Source: Campylobacter concisus
GTDB taxonomy: Bacteria; Campylobacterota; Campylobacteria; Campylobacterales; Campylobacteraceae
Assembly (NCBI RefSeq): GCF_003048405.1
Contig: NZ_PIQS01000005.1
Location: forward strand, 61,745 to 125,744
DNA: 64,000 bases
Direction: 5' to 3'
Part shown: positions 20,044 through 29,530 of the stretch, one piece after another
How the letters are laid out: each line of letters opens with the position of its first letter
How positions within the stretch are numbered: the stretch's first letter is position 1
Notes under the pieces: model-generated
The model's input: only the letters and a program-made list of their open reading frames with translations
Databases searched by the model: none
Told to the model about the DNA's origin: nothing
Position numbers and translations under genes: made by a program

Positions 20044-22903
20044 TAAATTTTATATATTGTTAGCGCCAATAATAATTTCAGCGATCTTTTGCGCATATAG
20101 TGGAAATGAAAGCTATAAAAAATTTACAGATCTAAAAGATCTAAATGAAAAACTATATAAACAATCCTTAGTATTTCAAACTATAAGATCTGTAATACAA
20201 GAGCACGATACGCTAATAGGCAAAAGCCAAGAAGATATAAGAAAGTTGCGAGATAGCACCTTAAAAAATACACAAAAATTTATAAATTCTATAAGAAAAG
20301 ACGATCGCACCGAGATACGAAATGTAAATAAATTAAAAGAATTGCTAGCAAATCTCAACCAAAATGATAAATTTGATGAACTATTTTACGAATTTTTCCA
20401 AAATATAAATGGAGAAATAGATAGCGATTTTAAACAAGATTTAGACCGAGACTTTCCGCTTATAATAAAAGCTTATGCCACAACTTTAAGTAAAATTTAC
20501 AATCAACTCTCTTTAGCAAACAACACTAAATACTACGTAAAAAATATCTTTATAAATGGCCCTTTATTTTCAATAAACAATAATGTGAGAGAAAATATAT
20601 ATTCCGTAAAAGACAACGCGCCAAATCTTGATATGCTTCCAAAAAGTGAGCTAAAAGAGAATATTTACAAAGACTTTAACCAGTTTGAAGCCAACTATCA
20701 AGCTAAAAAAATAAGAGAAGCTAAAGCCAAGATCGCATTTTCTGAAAAACTAAATATCGAAGATATTATCTTAATCAAACAGTATGAAGATGATAAATTT
20801 ATACTTTTATTAGATAGTGCCATAAACATAAAAAATGAGCTACTAGAACTTACCGAGAGCGAGAAAATAAGCTATGGTATAAAGACCTTTTTTGAGTTTT
20901 TGCTTTGTGGCTTGCTCATTTTATCTTTGCTTAGCATTTCTGCTAGGTTGAAATTTTTAAAGGTGCTTATCGATAAGTCAAAATACATATCAAACTATAT
21001 CCTATCATCAAAAGAGACAAGTGCGGATAATGCGATATCAAAGCTCATAAAAACTTATGAAGATCTAAAAGAAACCTATATAAAAGATAGCAGCTTTTTT
21101 CAGATAAAAGATAGATATATTTTATCAGTGAGCAAGAAGTTAGAGTCCATTAATAAAGAAATTTTTACATCGACTGCGGCTTTAAAAATAGAAACAAATA
21201 ATAGCAAAAAGCAAGCATTTATAGACACGATAGAAAAAAATGCAAATATCATGACTTCGCTTTATAACAATGCTAAAAATATCTCAAATGTTAAAAAATA
21301 TAGCGAATGCAATAAAACCGAGATATTTGATCCTCAAAAAAGCTTTGAAGAAATTTTGCAAGCAAATATCGTCTATTCGCAAAGCAAAAAGATAAATTTT
21401 ATAAGCTACCTTGATCCAAGCCTTACAAATGAACTAGAAGGAAATCTAAATTCATTAAAAACCGCATTTAACTCTATCTTTTTGGCATCTTTATCAATGT
21501 CTTTAAGACATCAAAATATTATCATCACTATCAAAAAAGTTCAAAAAGAGTTTGATAGAAGTGGACTTTGTTCTGTAAGCTTTAGCATAAAAAATAGCTC
21601 AGCTGCCATGAGCGAAAAGCAAATTTCAGATATATTTTCAGATGATGAGAATAGCTTAAATAATGATGAGAGCGAGTTTTATCTAAAAATCGCTCAAATT
21701 TATTTAAAAAATTTAGAAAGTAAGCTAGAGATTAACTCGTTTCCAAGTATCGGAAATGAGTTTAAATTTGTAGTCATTTTTAAAACAACATCAAACTATA
21801 AAGACTTTGATATAAAATGCAATCATAAATTAGCATTCTTGCAAGACGTAAATATCGCTTACAACGAAGCTTTTGAGCAGACCACAAAAGACCTTGGGCT
21901 CAAAGTGGATATGCTAACAAGTACTAGTCCATCTATTACAAAAAATTATGATGCTATATTTTTAAGAAATACCAATAAGCAAGGTCAAGATATTAAAAAT
22001 CCGCTCATTTTAAAAGATCCATTAACTCCATTAAGCATCACAAGGCTACTTTGCTTAGGCGAAGCTGATATTATGAATAAAAATTTAAACGATAAACCAA
22101 AAATTTTAATCTGCGATACTAACGAAATTTACATAGATATAACAGCAAGTGGCTTTAGTAAATTTAACTGTGAAGTTGTTGGGGTTTGCAATAAAAAAGA
22201 TCTAAAACAAGCCATAAAGCAAGGCGATTTTGACCTTATATTTGTTGGCTCAAAATTTTTCGAAGCTGAAAAAAATAGCCTTCAAAAAAATCTTGATCTT
22301 ATAAAAACAGCCATACAAAATGCGAAAATTCCAATTATACTAATGCTTTCAAATACTTCAAATATAGATGGAGAGAGTGTCAAAGAATACTTCAATGCCT
22401 ATATAAAAACGCCAATAAATAGCGACGAACTGGCTCAAATTTTTAGAAAATTTTTGCCAAATTTTGGCGAGATTGCAATAGATGAAAACTATCTGGCAAA
22501 AAGCGAAAATATTATTTTATTTAAGAAATCGCCAATGGAAAATAAAATATTTAGCTCAGCTTTAGGGGAATTTTACAACACACTTGAAACCACAAATAGC
22601 TTTGATGAGCTATTAACAAAGATAAAAACCAAAACTTACGGTATCGTTCTTATAGATGAAAACGTAAAAGGCTTCAACTATGAAGAGCTAACAAGAGTTG
22701 TTGATAAGATAAGACAAAGCCAAAAGATTGATACAAGAGTGCTGATATTTGGCACACAAGAAAGAAGTGAATTTCCTTTTGTGAAAGTGCTAGCCAAAAA
22801 TATCACAAAAGCAGAGCTTTCAGCTACCGTAAGAGAGCAAATCGATTCTATGGGCACTAGCTACGCTAAAAGCTCCTATGAATTTATTAAGTTTAACGCC
22901 TAA
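20033..22903 (+). CDS. Membrane hybrid histidine-kinase-like protein, apparently catalytically dead
   Basis: A 956-residue protein. Membrane segments at about 6-23 and 284-304 enclose a 260-residue helical periplasmic domain. The cytoplasmic part follows a hybrid kinase layout but lacks key residues. In the HisKA-like helix YILSVSKKLESI (362-373), Lys stands where SHEL has His. The ATPase-like domain reads NSSAAMSEKQISDIF (521-535) instead of DTGIGI, with no G2 glycines. The first receiver domain (689-805) has Gly739 at the phosphoacceptor position but keeps Lys792. The second (826-935) keeps an Asp at 875 (VLIDENV). It is probably a non-enzymatic signalling scaffold; its partner is the gene before it. 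Confidence 0.65.
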   Translation: MKNNKFYILLAPIIISAIFCAYSGNESYKKFTDLKDLNEKLYKQSLVFQTIRSVIQEHDTLIGKSQEDIRKLRDSTLKNTQKFINSIRKDDRTEIRNVNKLKELLANLNQNDKFDELFYEFFQNINGEIDSDFKQDLDRDFPLIIKAYATTLSKIYNQLSLANNTKYYVKNIFINGPLFSINNNVRENIYSVKDNAPNLDMLPKSELKENIYKDFNQFEANYQAKKIREAKAKIAFSEKLNIEDIILIKQYEDDKFILLLDSAINIKNELLELTESEKISYGIKTFFEFLLCGLLILSLLSISARLKFLKVLIDKSKYISNYILSSKETSADNAISKLIKTYEDLKETYIKDSSFFQIKDRYILSVSKKLESINKEIFTSTAALKIETNNSKKQAFIDTIEKNANIMTSLYNNAKNISNVKKYSECNKTEIFDPQKSFEEILQANIVYSQSKKINFISYLDPSLTNELEGNLNSLKTAFNSIFLASLSMSLRHQNIIITIKKVQKEFDRSGLCSVSFSIKNSSAAMSEKQISDIFSDDENSLNNDESEFYLKIAQIYLKNLESKLEINSFPSIGNEFKFVVIFKTTSNYKDFDIKCNHKLAFLQDVNIAYNEAFEQTTKDLGLKVDMLTSTSPSITKNYDAIFLRNTNKQGQDIKNPLILKDPLTPLSITRLLCLGEADIMNKNLNDKPKILICDTNEIYIDITASGFSKFNCEVVGVCNKKDLKQAIKQGDFDLIFVGSKFFEAEKNSLQKNLDLIKTAIQNAKIPIILMLSNTSNIDGESVKEYFNAYIKTPINSDELAQIFRKFLPNFGEIAIDENYLAKSENIILFKKSPMENKIFSSALGEFYNTLETTNSFDELLTKIKTKTYGIVLIDENVKGFNYEELTRVVDKIRQSQKIDTRVLIFGTQERSEFPFVKVLAKNITKAELSATVREQIDSMGTSYAKSSYEFIKFNA

Positions 22904-24171
22904 AACTCTTTTGCGTTATTTTTAAATACATTTAGCACGCTTGCTCGCTTATGACAAATTTCAGCGTATTCTCTTTCGCTTTTTGAGTCATAAACTATAC
23001 CAGCTCCAGCCTCCACAAATACATTACTAAAGCCATTTTCACCTGACACAAAGATGGCTGATCGAATAAGAATAGCAACCTGAGCATCGCCATTAAAATG
23101 TAAAAATCCAATGCCACCGCCATAGATATTTCGCGCAGAAATTTCAAGCTCATTGATTATCTGCATAGCTCTTATTTTTGGGGCTCCACTTAGTGTGCCA
23201 GCCGGAAAGATACTAGCTAAGACGTCAAAAAGATCAAGCCCTTTGGCGCACTTGCCATAGACATCGCTTACGATATGAATTACTTTTTCATACTTTTGGA
23301 TATGCATCGCATTTCTTACAGCTACACTTTTTGGTTCTGAAACCCTGCCGATGTCATTTCTGGCAAGATCAATTAGCATTTTATGTTCAGCCAGCTCCTT
23401 TTCGTCACTTAAAAGCTCATTTTCAAGTACCGCATCTGCATTTGCATCGCTTCCTCTAGGCCTTGTGCCTGCGATCGGAGCTACAAAAATTTGCTCGCTT
23501 TTCATCTCAAAAACAAGCTCTGGCGAAGAGCCAACCACATCACCATAAGGTGTAGGAAAATGAAACATATATGGGCTTGGATTTGTAAGTGAGAGCTTTT
23601 TATAAAATTCCAAACTGCTCATATTTGTTGAAATTTCAAGCAATTCACCAAGCACCACCTGAAAGACATCGCCACTTCTTATATACTCTTTTGCTAACTC
23701 AACCATATCCTCAAAGTGTTTCTTTTCTTTACCAAGATCAGTTTTTATACTAAATTTACTCTGCTCTTTGCTTTTGTTTTCAACTTTCGCATCAAGTAAA
23801 AAGTCATAATATTTTTTCTTATCTCCATAAAATGTATAAATCTTACTCATCTTGTCAAAGTGCAGATAGGCTTTTGCATCGGCATAGATAAATTTTGGAA
23901 ATTCGTACTTTTTAGCTTTCTCTTCTCCGATATATTCAAAATATCTCACACCATCATAAGCAAAAACACCAAATAGACCTGCAAATGGAGCTAAAGATTT
24001 ATTACGATTTGTATCAAAATAACTTCTAAGTCCATAAAAATCCATATCCTTTTCATCGATGTATTCGCAATCAATGCCTATAATCGTTTGCGTCTTATCC
24101 TCAGCCAAATAGCTATTTTTAAATTTTTCTCTAATCACTTCATAATAAAACAGTGGTTGTTCTAAGAGCAT
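22900..24171 (-). CDS. trpE: Anthranilate synthase component I (or PabB)
   Basis: A 423-residue chorismate-utilising enzyme. The C-terminal catalytic half has PIAGTRPRG, LIDLARNDIGRVSEP and FPAGTLSGAPKIRAMQII, all in order. The form FPAGTxSGAPK favours TrpE over PabB, but at 423 residues it is shorter than many TrpE proteins, and no trpG is adjacent, so a PabB role in folate synthesis cannot be excluded. Its end overlaps the convergent kinase-like gene by four bases. It is divergent from the TauE-family gene across a 152-base spacer. Confidence 0.78.
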   Translation of the reverse strand: MLLEQPLFYYEVIREKFKNSYLAEDKTQTIIGIDCEYIDEKDMDFYGLRSYFDTNRNKSLAPFAGLFGVFAYDGVRYFEYIGEEKAKKYEFPKFIYADAKAYLHFDKMSKIYTFYGDKKKYYDFLLDAKVENKSKEQSKFSIKTDLGKEKKHFEDMVELAKEYIRSGDVFQVVLGELLEISTNMSSLEFYKKLSLTNPSPYMFHFPTPYGDVVGSSPELVFEMKSEQIFVAPIAGTRPRGSDANADAVLENELLSDEKELAEHKMLIDLARNDIGRVSEPKSVAVRNAMHIQKYEKVIHIVSDVYGKCAKGLDLFDVLASIFPAGTLSGAPKIRAMQIINELEISARNIYGGGIGFLHFNGDAQVAILIRSAIFVSGENGFSNVFVEAGAGIVYDSKSEREYAEICHKRASVLNVFKNNAKEF

Positions 24172-24323
24172 TTTTTTCCTTTAAATTTTTGATGATTATA
24201 AAAAAAGTTCGCTTTTAGTTTTTAAAATTTTTATCAAATTTCTAAATTTATGCCCAAATTTCACCTTTTTACTATTTTTTTAACACCGCTTAGCTAAAAT
24301 TTGGCACTCGTAAAAGGAAATTT

Positions 24324-25064
24324 ATGCTTTTTGTTGAACTTTTTATAATTGGTATCGGTGTTGGATACATCGCTGGCTTTTTTGGCATCGGTGGCGGCAC
24401 GGTCGTCGTTCCTATCATGGTCGCCTTTGGATATGACATAAAAACCGCTATTGGCATAAGCGTCATGCAAATGATCTTTAGTGCAACTTTTGGCTCGTAT
24501 CTAAACTACAAAGCTGGGCTTTTAAAGCTAAACCGTGGCGTATTTTTGGGGCTTGGCGGTCTTGTGGGGGCAAGCTTTAGCGGTATCATCGTCTCTCACG
24601 CACCAGCACTCTTACTTGAGTCTATGCTTCTAGCGACCTTTATCTTTTCACTTATAAAGCTATACTTTTCGCCAAACAGCGACGGCTCAAATGCCAATAA
24701 CTCGGTCTTTTTGCTATTTTTAGTTGGTGTTTTTGTTGGTGTTTTTGCCATTAGCATTGGCATCGGCGGAGGCGTCTTTATAGCGCCTATCTTGGTAGGC
24801 TTTTTACATTACGAACTGAAAAAAGCGGTCTCAATGGGCGTATTTTTCGTTATGTTTGCAGCCATCGCTGGCTTCATCTCACTCTCACTAAATGGTCATA
24901 TCTCATATGCTGAGGGCGCATTTTTAGGTCTTGGCTCGCTAATAGGCGCATACTTTGGCACCAAAAAAACGCAAAATACCGACAAAAAAACACTTAAAAA
25001 ATGGTTTTTGGTCTTTTACATAGCGATGATATGTTTGATATTAAAAGATATGTTTTTTGAGTAA
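24324..25064 (+). CDS. TauE/SafE-family membrane permease
   Basis: A 246-residue protein of about eight membrane segments arranged as two homologous halves. Each half has the family's glycine-rich opening: GYIAGFFGIGGGTVVVPIMV (14-33) and FAISIGIGGGVFIAPILVG in the second half. The family is linked to sulfite, sulfoacetate or other anion export, but the substrate here is unknown. AAAGGAAA precedes the ATG. Confidence 0.88.
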   Translation: MLFVELFIIGIGVGYIAGFFGIGGGTVVVPIMVAFGYDIKTAIGISVMQMIFSATFGSYLNYKAGLLKLNRGVFLGLGGLVGASFSGIIVSHAPALLLESMLLATFIFSLIKLYFSPNSDGSNANNSVFLLFLVGVFVGVFAISIGIGGGVFIAPILVGFLHYELKKAVSMGVFFVMFAAIAGFISLSLNGHISYAEGAFLGLGSLIGAYFGTKKTQNTDKKTLKKWFLVFYIAMICLILKDMFFE

Positions 25065-25096
25065 GAGCATGGCTAAATTTGCCACGCTCTTTTTTT
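25065..25096 (+). terminator. Strong rho-independent terminator
   Basis: GAGC-A-TGGC and GCCA-C-GCTC form a nine-position stem with one central mismatch and a seven-base loop, followed by seven T residues on the plus strand. It starts one base after the stop of the TauE-family gene and sits between two convergent genes. Confidence 0.88.
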
Positions 25097-26555
25097 AAAT
25101 TTCCTCAAAAAAGTAGGCTTCGCTTAATTTAAAAGCAAGCTTATCTAGTTCGTCTTTACTTAAATTTACGCTCTTTGCGATATCTTTTAAACTAGCTTTG
25201 CCATCAAATTTTAAGGCGATTTTGATCTCTTCATGGCTTAAGCTTAGCTTGCCATTTAGCTCATTTGCCAAAGAGATAACTGGTGAGCTAGCATTTAAAA
25301 AATACTTAAGATACGCAGCAGCTCTAGGCTTTAGTTTGGTTTTACTAGGCTCATATGTGAGTGCTTTGAGTTTTGAGGAAGAAATTTTAGTATTTTGATC
25401 GTTTAAAATTTCAAGCAGTCCCACAAAAGCTTCATTTGCATTCTCGCCAAGTGCCGTTTTTACTTCGCTTAAATTTAAGCTTTGTGGATAGCTTTTGCTT
25501 AAAATTTCTTGCGTTTTTGTCCTTGGCTGCTCGCTAAAATATGCAAAATAAATCCTATCAAGCTCGCTCTCTCCAAGTACCGCATCAAAGTCCTCAGCAC
25601 CGCCAAGCCTCTCCTTGTGAGCGATGAGGCTTTTTCTAAATGATCTATTAAATAAAAAATCGTTTAGTTGCTCTTTTTTGATGCGAGAGTTGTAATTTTG
25701 CTCGATATGTGCGTCAAAGCGGTAAATTCCAGTTGAGCTTGCAAAGATATCATTTAGCGAAGCGTCTATGACGTAGCAAAGTCCATGCTTATCGATATGT
25801 TTAGCAAATTTATGAAAGTAAGTTGGCTCATTGCTAGCCTCCAAAAAATCATGCAATATATAATAATCATTGCCTTTTGCAATGATGCTTTGTAAGAAAT
25901 TTAGCTGTGTTAAAAGCAGCTTCATGCTATCTTTGTATACGACATCACTTTGGTTTTGCAGGCTAAATTTCAAATAATCCTGTAAGAAATTTAACTCGCT
26001 TTTTACGCGAGCAAGTGCTTCTTTGCTGTCGTTACCTGAGCTTACAAAAAGCATAAAATCTCTTAAAATATCAAGGCTCTTCCAGCCAGGATAGGTATTA
26101 TACGAAACATAAGCGATGCCATCCTTGCTAAGTAGCGCCTTTATCGTGGCAAGCAGCGCATCTCTTATATTTGGGCTCACCCAGCTATAAACGCCATGAG
26201 CGATAATATAGTCAAATTTCCCAAGCTCTTTTATATCGCTTTCGTTCATGTGCAAAAAATTTCGCTCAAGCAGAGTAAAATTTTCTAAACCTATCTGCTT
26301 TGCCACCTTGTTACCTTCGGTCACTTGATGGCTTGAGATGTCGATACCAACGACTTTTGCATTTTTATGTGAAATTGCAAATGGCAAGATATTGCCGCCA
26401 TATGATGAGCCAAGCTCAAGCACCCTAGCCTCTTTTAGACTAGCTGCTTTAAGCCCCAGAAATTTAGCAACCGCCTCTATCCTAACTGGCGAGCAGTCGC
26501 TAAATGCGGCCGAGAAATAAGGAATTTCATCGTAAGCTTTCTTTGTTTTATTCAT
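25095..26555 (-). CDS. SAM-dependent methyltransferase with regulatory domain
   Basis: A 486-residue protein. The N-terminal class I methyltransferase fold has motif I VLELGSSYGGNILPFA (about 45-60), an acidic motif II VVGIDIS and GKFDYIIAHGVYSWV. The middle and C-terminal parts match the helical methyltransferase regulatory domain often fused to it. The substrate is not known. It abuts serC on the same strand (shared base at 26555). Confidence 0.78.
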   Translation of the reverse strand: MNKTKKAYDEIPYFSAAFSDCSPVRIEAVAKFLGLKAASLKEARVLELGSSYGGNILPFAISHKNAKVVGIDISSHQVTEGNKVAKQIGLENFTLLERNFLHMNESDIKELGKFDYIIAHGVYSWVSPNIRDALLATIKALLSKDGIAYVSYNTYPGWKSLDILRDFMLFVSSGNDSKEALARVKSELNFLQDYLKFSLQNQSDVVYKDSMKLLLTQLNFLQSIIAKGNDYYILHDFLEASNEPTYFHKFAKHIDKHGLCYVIDASLNDIFASSTGIYRFDAHIEQNYNSRIKKEQLNDFLFNRSFRKSLIAHKERLGGAEDFDAVLGESELDRIYFAYFSEQPRTKTQEILSKSYPQSLNLSEVKTALGENANEAFVGLLEILNDQNTKISSSKLKALTYEPSKTKLKPRAAAYLKYFLNASSPVISLANELNGKLSLSHEEIKIALKFDGKASLKDIAKSVNLSKDELDKLAFKLSEAYFFEEI

Positions 26556-27634
26556 TAGCTATGTTTTCTTGCAAATTCTCTCATAAACTCGACAAGTTTT
26601 TCAACGTCGCTTTGGCTAACGGCATTGTAGATAGAAGCTCTTATGCCGCCAAGATGTCTGTGACCTTTTAGCCCTAGCATGCCCTCTTTTAGCGCTTCTT
26701 CTACAAAAACTGGCTCAAGTGCGTGATCTTTTGGTATCGTAAAGCTCACGTTCATATCTGATCTGCTTGATTTTTTAGCGTGACCCACGTAAAAGCCATT
26801 TGAGCTATCTATAATGTCGTAAAGCGTGCTTGCTTTTTTGGCATTTATCTTCTCAACCTCTGCAAGTCCGCCAAGATCTAGTAGGTGCTGCATGGTTAAA
26901 TTTAAAAGATAAATTCCAAAAGTTGGTGGTGTGTTGTAAAGCGAGTTTGCCTCTACGTGCGTTTTGTAGCGCAAAAATATAGGGACATTTTGGCTGCTCA
27001 CGCGATCAACCAAGTCTTTTCTTAAAATGACGATAGTCACGCCACTTGGGCCTGCATTTTTCTGAGCGCCGCCATAAAGCAATCCAATACTGCTAAAATC
27101 AAGCGGTCTAGCGAAAAAATCGCTCGAAGCATCAACAACTAGGGGCGATTTTGTCTTTGGCATAGCCTTATACTGTGTGCCATAAATCGTATTATTTGAG
27201 CAGATGTAGGCGTAGTCGGCGTCATCGCTAAATTTAAACTCAGGAATGTAAGAGAAATTTTCATCTTCGCTGCTTGCTACGACATTCACATTTACGCCAA
27301 GCACTTTTGCCTCTTTGATGGCTTTATTTGTCCAAACACCAGTGTTTGCGTACTCAGCCCTGCCACCTTGATATAAATTCATCGGTATCATGCTAAATTG
27401 CAAGTGTGCGCCGCCTTGCAAAAATAAAATTTCATACTCATCACCGATGCCGTAAAGCTTTCTTATCTTCTCCATCGCGCCAAAGTGGATCTCCTCAAAG
27501 GTCTTGCTTCTGTGGCTGATCTCCATGATCGAGTAGCCCTCGCCTCTGTAGTCGGTAAATTCGGCCTTTGCATGCTCTAAAACGCTTAGTGGTATCGCGC
27601 TTGGGCCTGCGCTAAAGTTGATTTTTCTACTCAT
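26555..27634 (-). CDS. serC: Phosphoserine aminotransferase
   Basis: PLP enzyme that converts 3-phosphohydroxypyruvate to phosphoserine in serine synthesis and also acts in the DXP-independent pyridoxal route in some bacteria. The 359-residue length is normal. [15 protein letters not shown] opens the protein; [19 protein letters not shown] contains the PLP-binding Lys; the C-terminus has [14 protein letters not shown] with the phosphate-binding Arg. It sits two bases after xseA. Confidence 0.96.
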   Translation of the reverse strand: MSRKINFSAGPSAIPLSVLEHAKAEFTDYRGEGYSIMEISHRSKTFEEIHFGAMEKIRKLYGIGDEYEILFLQGGAHLQFSMIPMNLYQGGRAEYANTGVWTNKAIKEAKVLGVNVNVVASSEDENFSYIPEFKFSDDADYAYICSNNTIYGTQYKAMPKTKSPLVVDASSDFFARPLDFSSIGLLYGGAQKNAGPSGVTIVILRKDLVDRVSSQNVPIFLRYKTHVEANSLYNTPPTFGIYLLNLTMQHLLDLGGLAEVEKINAKKASTLYDIIDSSNGFYVGHAKKSSRSDMNVSFTIPKDHALEPVFVEEALKEGMLGLKGHRHLGGIRASIYNAVSQSDVEKLVEFMREFARKHS

Positions 27635-27636
27635 TT

Positions 27637-28803
27637 TTACTCCTTGATAATTGCTTTTTTATGTGTATTTTGCGAGATAAGCTCGATCTCATCGTCTATT
27701 TTTAAATCCCTAAGATCAACTCTCTTGCCGTCTTTTCTAACCTCGATAAGCCTTTTTGTACTCTCAAAAAAGAGCTCCCTCATCTCATAAGCCTTCTCTA
27801 GTGAGTTAAATGCTGAGCCAAGGACTAAAATTTTTCTTTGCACGGCGTTTGTTAGGGCATTTTGCTTGTTTGTCACCTCGCTAAATTTTAGCTCGATCCT
27901 AGCTTTTAGAGCATTTGATGAAAATTTAGAAAGAAGAACATTTAGCAAATTTTGCTTTTTGGTGATCTTTAAGCTTAAAGCGCTATCAAGATCATCGCTG
28001 GACCTGTCAAGATACTGAAAAAATGCCTCTTCATCAGGCAGCAGATCAAGCATAGCTGCACTTGGCGTAAGCGATCTGCGGTCTGCTACAAAGTCGCTTA
28101 TAACGTAGTCGATCTCGTGTCCGATAGCGCTTATGACTGGCGTCTTTGTAGCGTAAATTTCACGAGCTAAGCCCTCGTCGTTAAAGCACCAAAGATCCTC
28201 TTTGCTGCCACCTCCTCTAGCTAAAACAATCACATCTACGCCGTATTTATCGGCTCTGCGCAAGGCTTTTATAAGCGAGCTTGGGGCATTTTCACCTTGA
28301 GTTAAAGCATCAAAAATATAAATTTCGCTTAATTTCCAACGGCTCGTCACGACCTTTAACATATCCTGAAGCGCCGCCGAAGTAGCGCTTGTGACAAGGG
28401 CTATTTTTTTAGGTAAATTTGGTATCTCTTTTTTTGCAGCAATGTCAAAAAGCCCCTCATTTTCGAGCTTTTCTTTAAGCTGCCTAAACGCAAGCTCAAG
28501 CTCGCCCTCGCCATCAGGCAGCATCGCACTTGCCACTAGCTGATAGGACCCACTTGGCGAGTAAATAGTCACTTTGCCATAAATTTTTACTTTTAACCCA
28601 TCTTTTGGCAGGAATTTCACTTTTTGGTTGTTCATGCGATACATCACAGCTGAGATGCTTGACTTCTCATCCTTTAGCGTGAAGTACCAGTGTCCAGAGG
28701 CGTGCTTAGTAAGGCGCGAAATTTCTCCACTTACCTCGACATAGTCAAGTGTCGCTTCAAGCAGCGCCTTTACTTTTTCGTTTAGCTCAGATACGCTAAG
28801 CAT
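27637..28803 (-). CDS. xseA: Exodeoxyribonuclease VII large subunit
   Basis: Degrades single-stranded DNA from either end, with XseB. The 388-residue protein begins with the OB-fold domain ([20 protein letters not shown], then [20 protein letters not shown]), followed by the catalytic domain with [32 protein letters not shown], and [27 protein letters not shown] given here in shortened view (about 225-250). A coiled-coil follows. xseB is not in the window. It overlaps ubiE by eight bases. Confidence 0.95.
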   Translation of the reverse strand: MLSVSELNEKVKALLEATLDYVEVSGEISRLTKHASGHWYFTLKDEKSSISAVMYRMNNQKVKFLPKDGLKVKIYGKVTIYSPSGSYQLVASAMLPDGEGELELAFRQLKEKLENEGLFDIAAKKEIPNLPKKIALVTSATSAALQDMLKVVTSRWKLSEIYIFDALTQGENAPSSLIKALRRADKYGVDVIVLARGGGSKEDLWCFNDEGLAREIYATKTPVISAIGHEIDYVISDFVADRRSLTPSAAMLDLLPDEEAFFQYLDRSSDDLDSALSLKITKKQNLLNVLLSKFSSNALKARIELKFSEVTNKQNALTNAVQRKILVLGSAFNSLEKAYEMRELFFESTKRLIEVRKDGKRVDLRDLKIDDEIELISQNTHKKAIIKE

Positions 28804-29518
28804 TGATTTCTCTTACCTTTTTAGCGATAAATAGTGTCGAGATATCCATGCTAAAGCCCTTGCAAAGCTCTATCTCAAAGCCAGCATCAACTAGCTCATC
28901 GCAAAAACTCTTTGCATCGAGGAAATTTTCGATCGAGCTTGGCAGATACTCGTACGCCTCTTTATTTTTTGAGATAAAACCCCCGATACTTGGCAAAATT
29001 TTACTTAGGTAAAAATCTCTTAGCGCAGTTATAAAGCCCTTTTTCTGGCGTTTGGTAAATTCAAGCACGACTACGTAGCCGCCATCAGCCAAAACCCTGT
29101 TAAACTCCCTAAGCGCAGCCTTTCGCTCGACCACGTTTCTTATGCCGTAGCTTATGCTTAAAATTTGAACCTCACCGCTTGCAAGCGTTGTATTATCAGC
29201 GTAGGCCTCTATAAATTTAAAATTTGGAAATTTCGCCCTAGCCTCCTTTAGCATACCACTTGAGGGATCGATGCCAGTAAGGCTTTTTATCTGCACGCCA
29301 AATTCTTTTGAAATTTCATTCCAAAGCCCCATCATATCGCCAGTGCCGCAAGCCACATCCACGATATTTATGCTTCTTTCTTTAAAAATTTCTAGCATAT
29401 ATCTGCAGGCAAATTTCCTCCAACTCACATCCACACCAAGGCTTAGCACTCTGTTTGCGACGTCATAAGTCGGAGCGATCTGGTTAAACATATCAACGAT
29501 TTTTTCTTGTTTTTGCAT
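28796..29518 (-). CDS. ubiE: Demethylmenaquinone methyltransferase UbiE/MenG
   Basis: C-methyltransferase of quinone synthesis; Campylobacter uses menaquinones, so the menaquinone step is likely. The 240-residue length is normal. Visible motifs: FNQIAPTYDVANRVLSLGVD (12-31), motif I VDVACGTGDMM, and SISYGIRNVVERKAALREF (about 123-141), the family signature. It overlaps xseA and lies 12 bases after the CYTH-CHAD gene. Confidence 0.94.
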   Translation of the reverse strand: MQKQEKIVDMFNQIAPTYDVANRVLSLGVDVSWRKFACRYMLEIFKERSINIVDVACGTGDMMGLWNEISKEFGVQIKSLTGIDPSSGMLKEARAKFPNFKFIEAYADNTTLASGEVQILSISYGIRNVVERKAALREFNRVLADGGYVVVLEFTKRQKKGFITALRDFYLSKILPSIGGFISKNKEAYEYLPSSIENFLDAKSFCDELVDAGFEIELCKGFSMDISTLFIAKKVREINA

Positions 29519-29530
29519 AAATTTGCCCTT

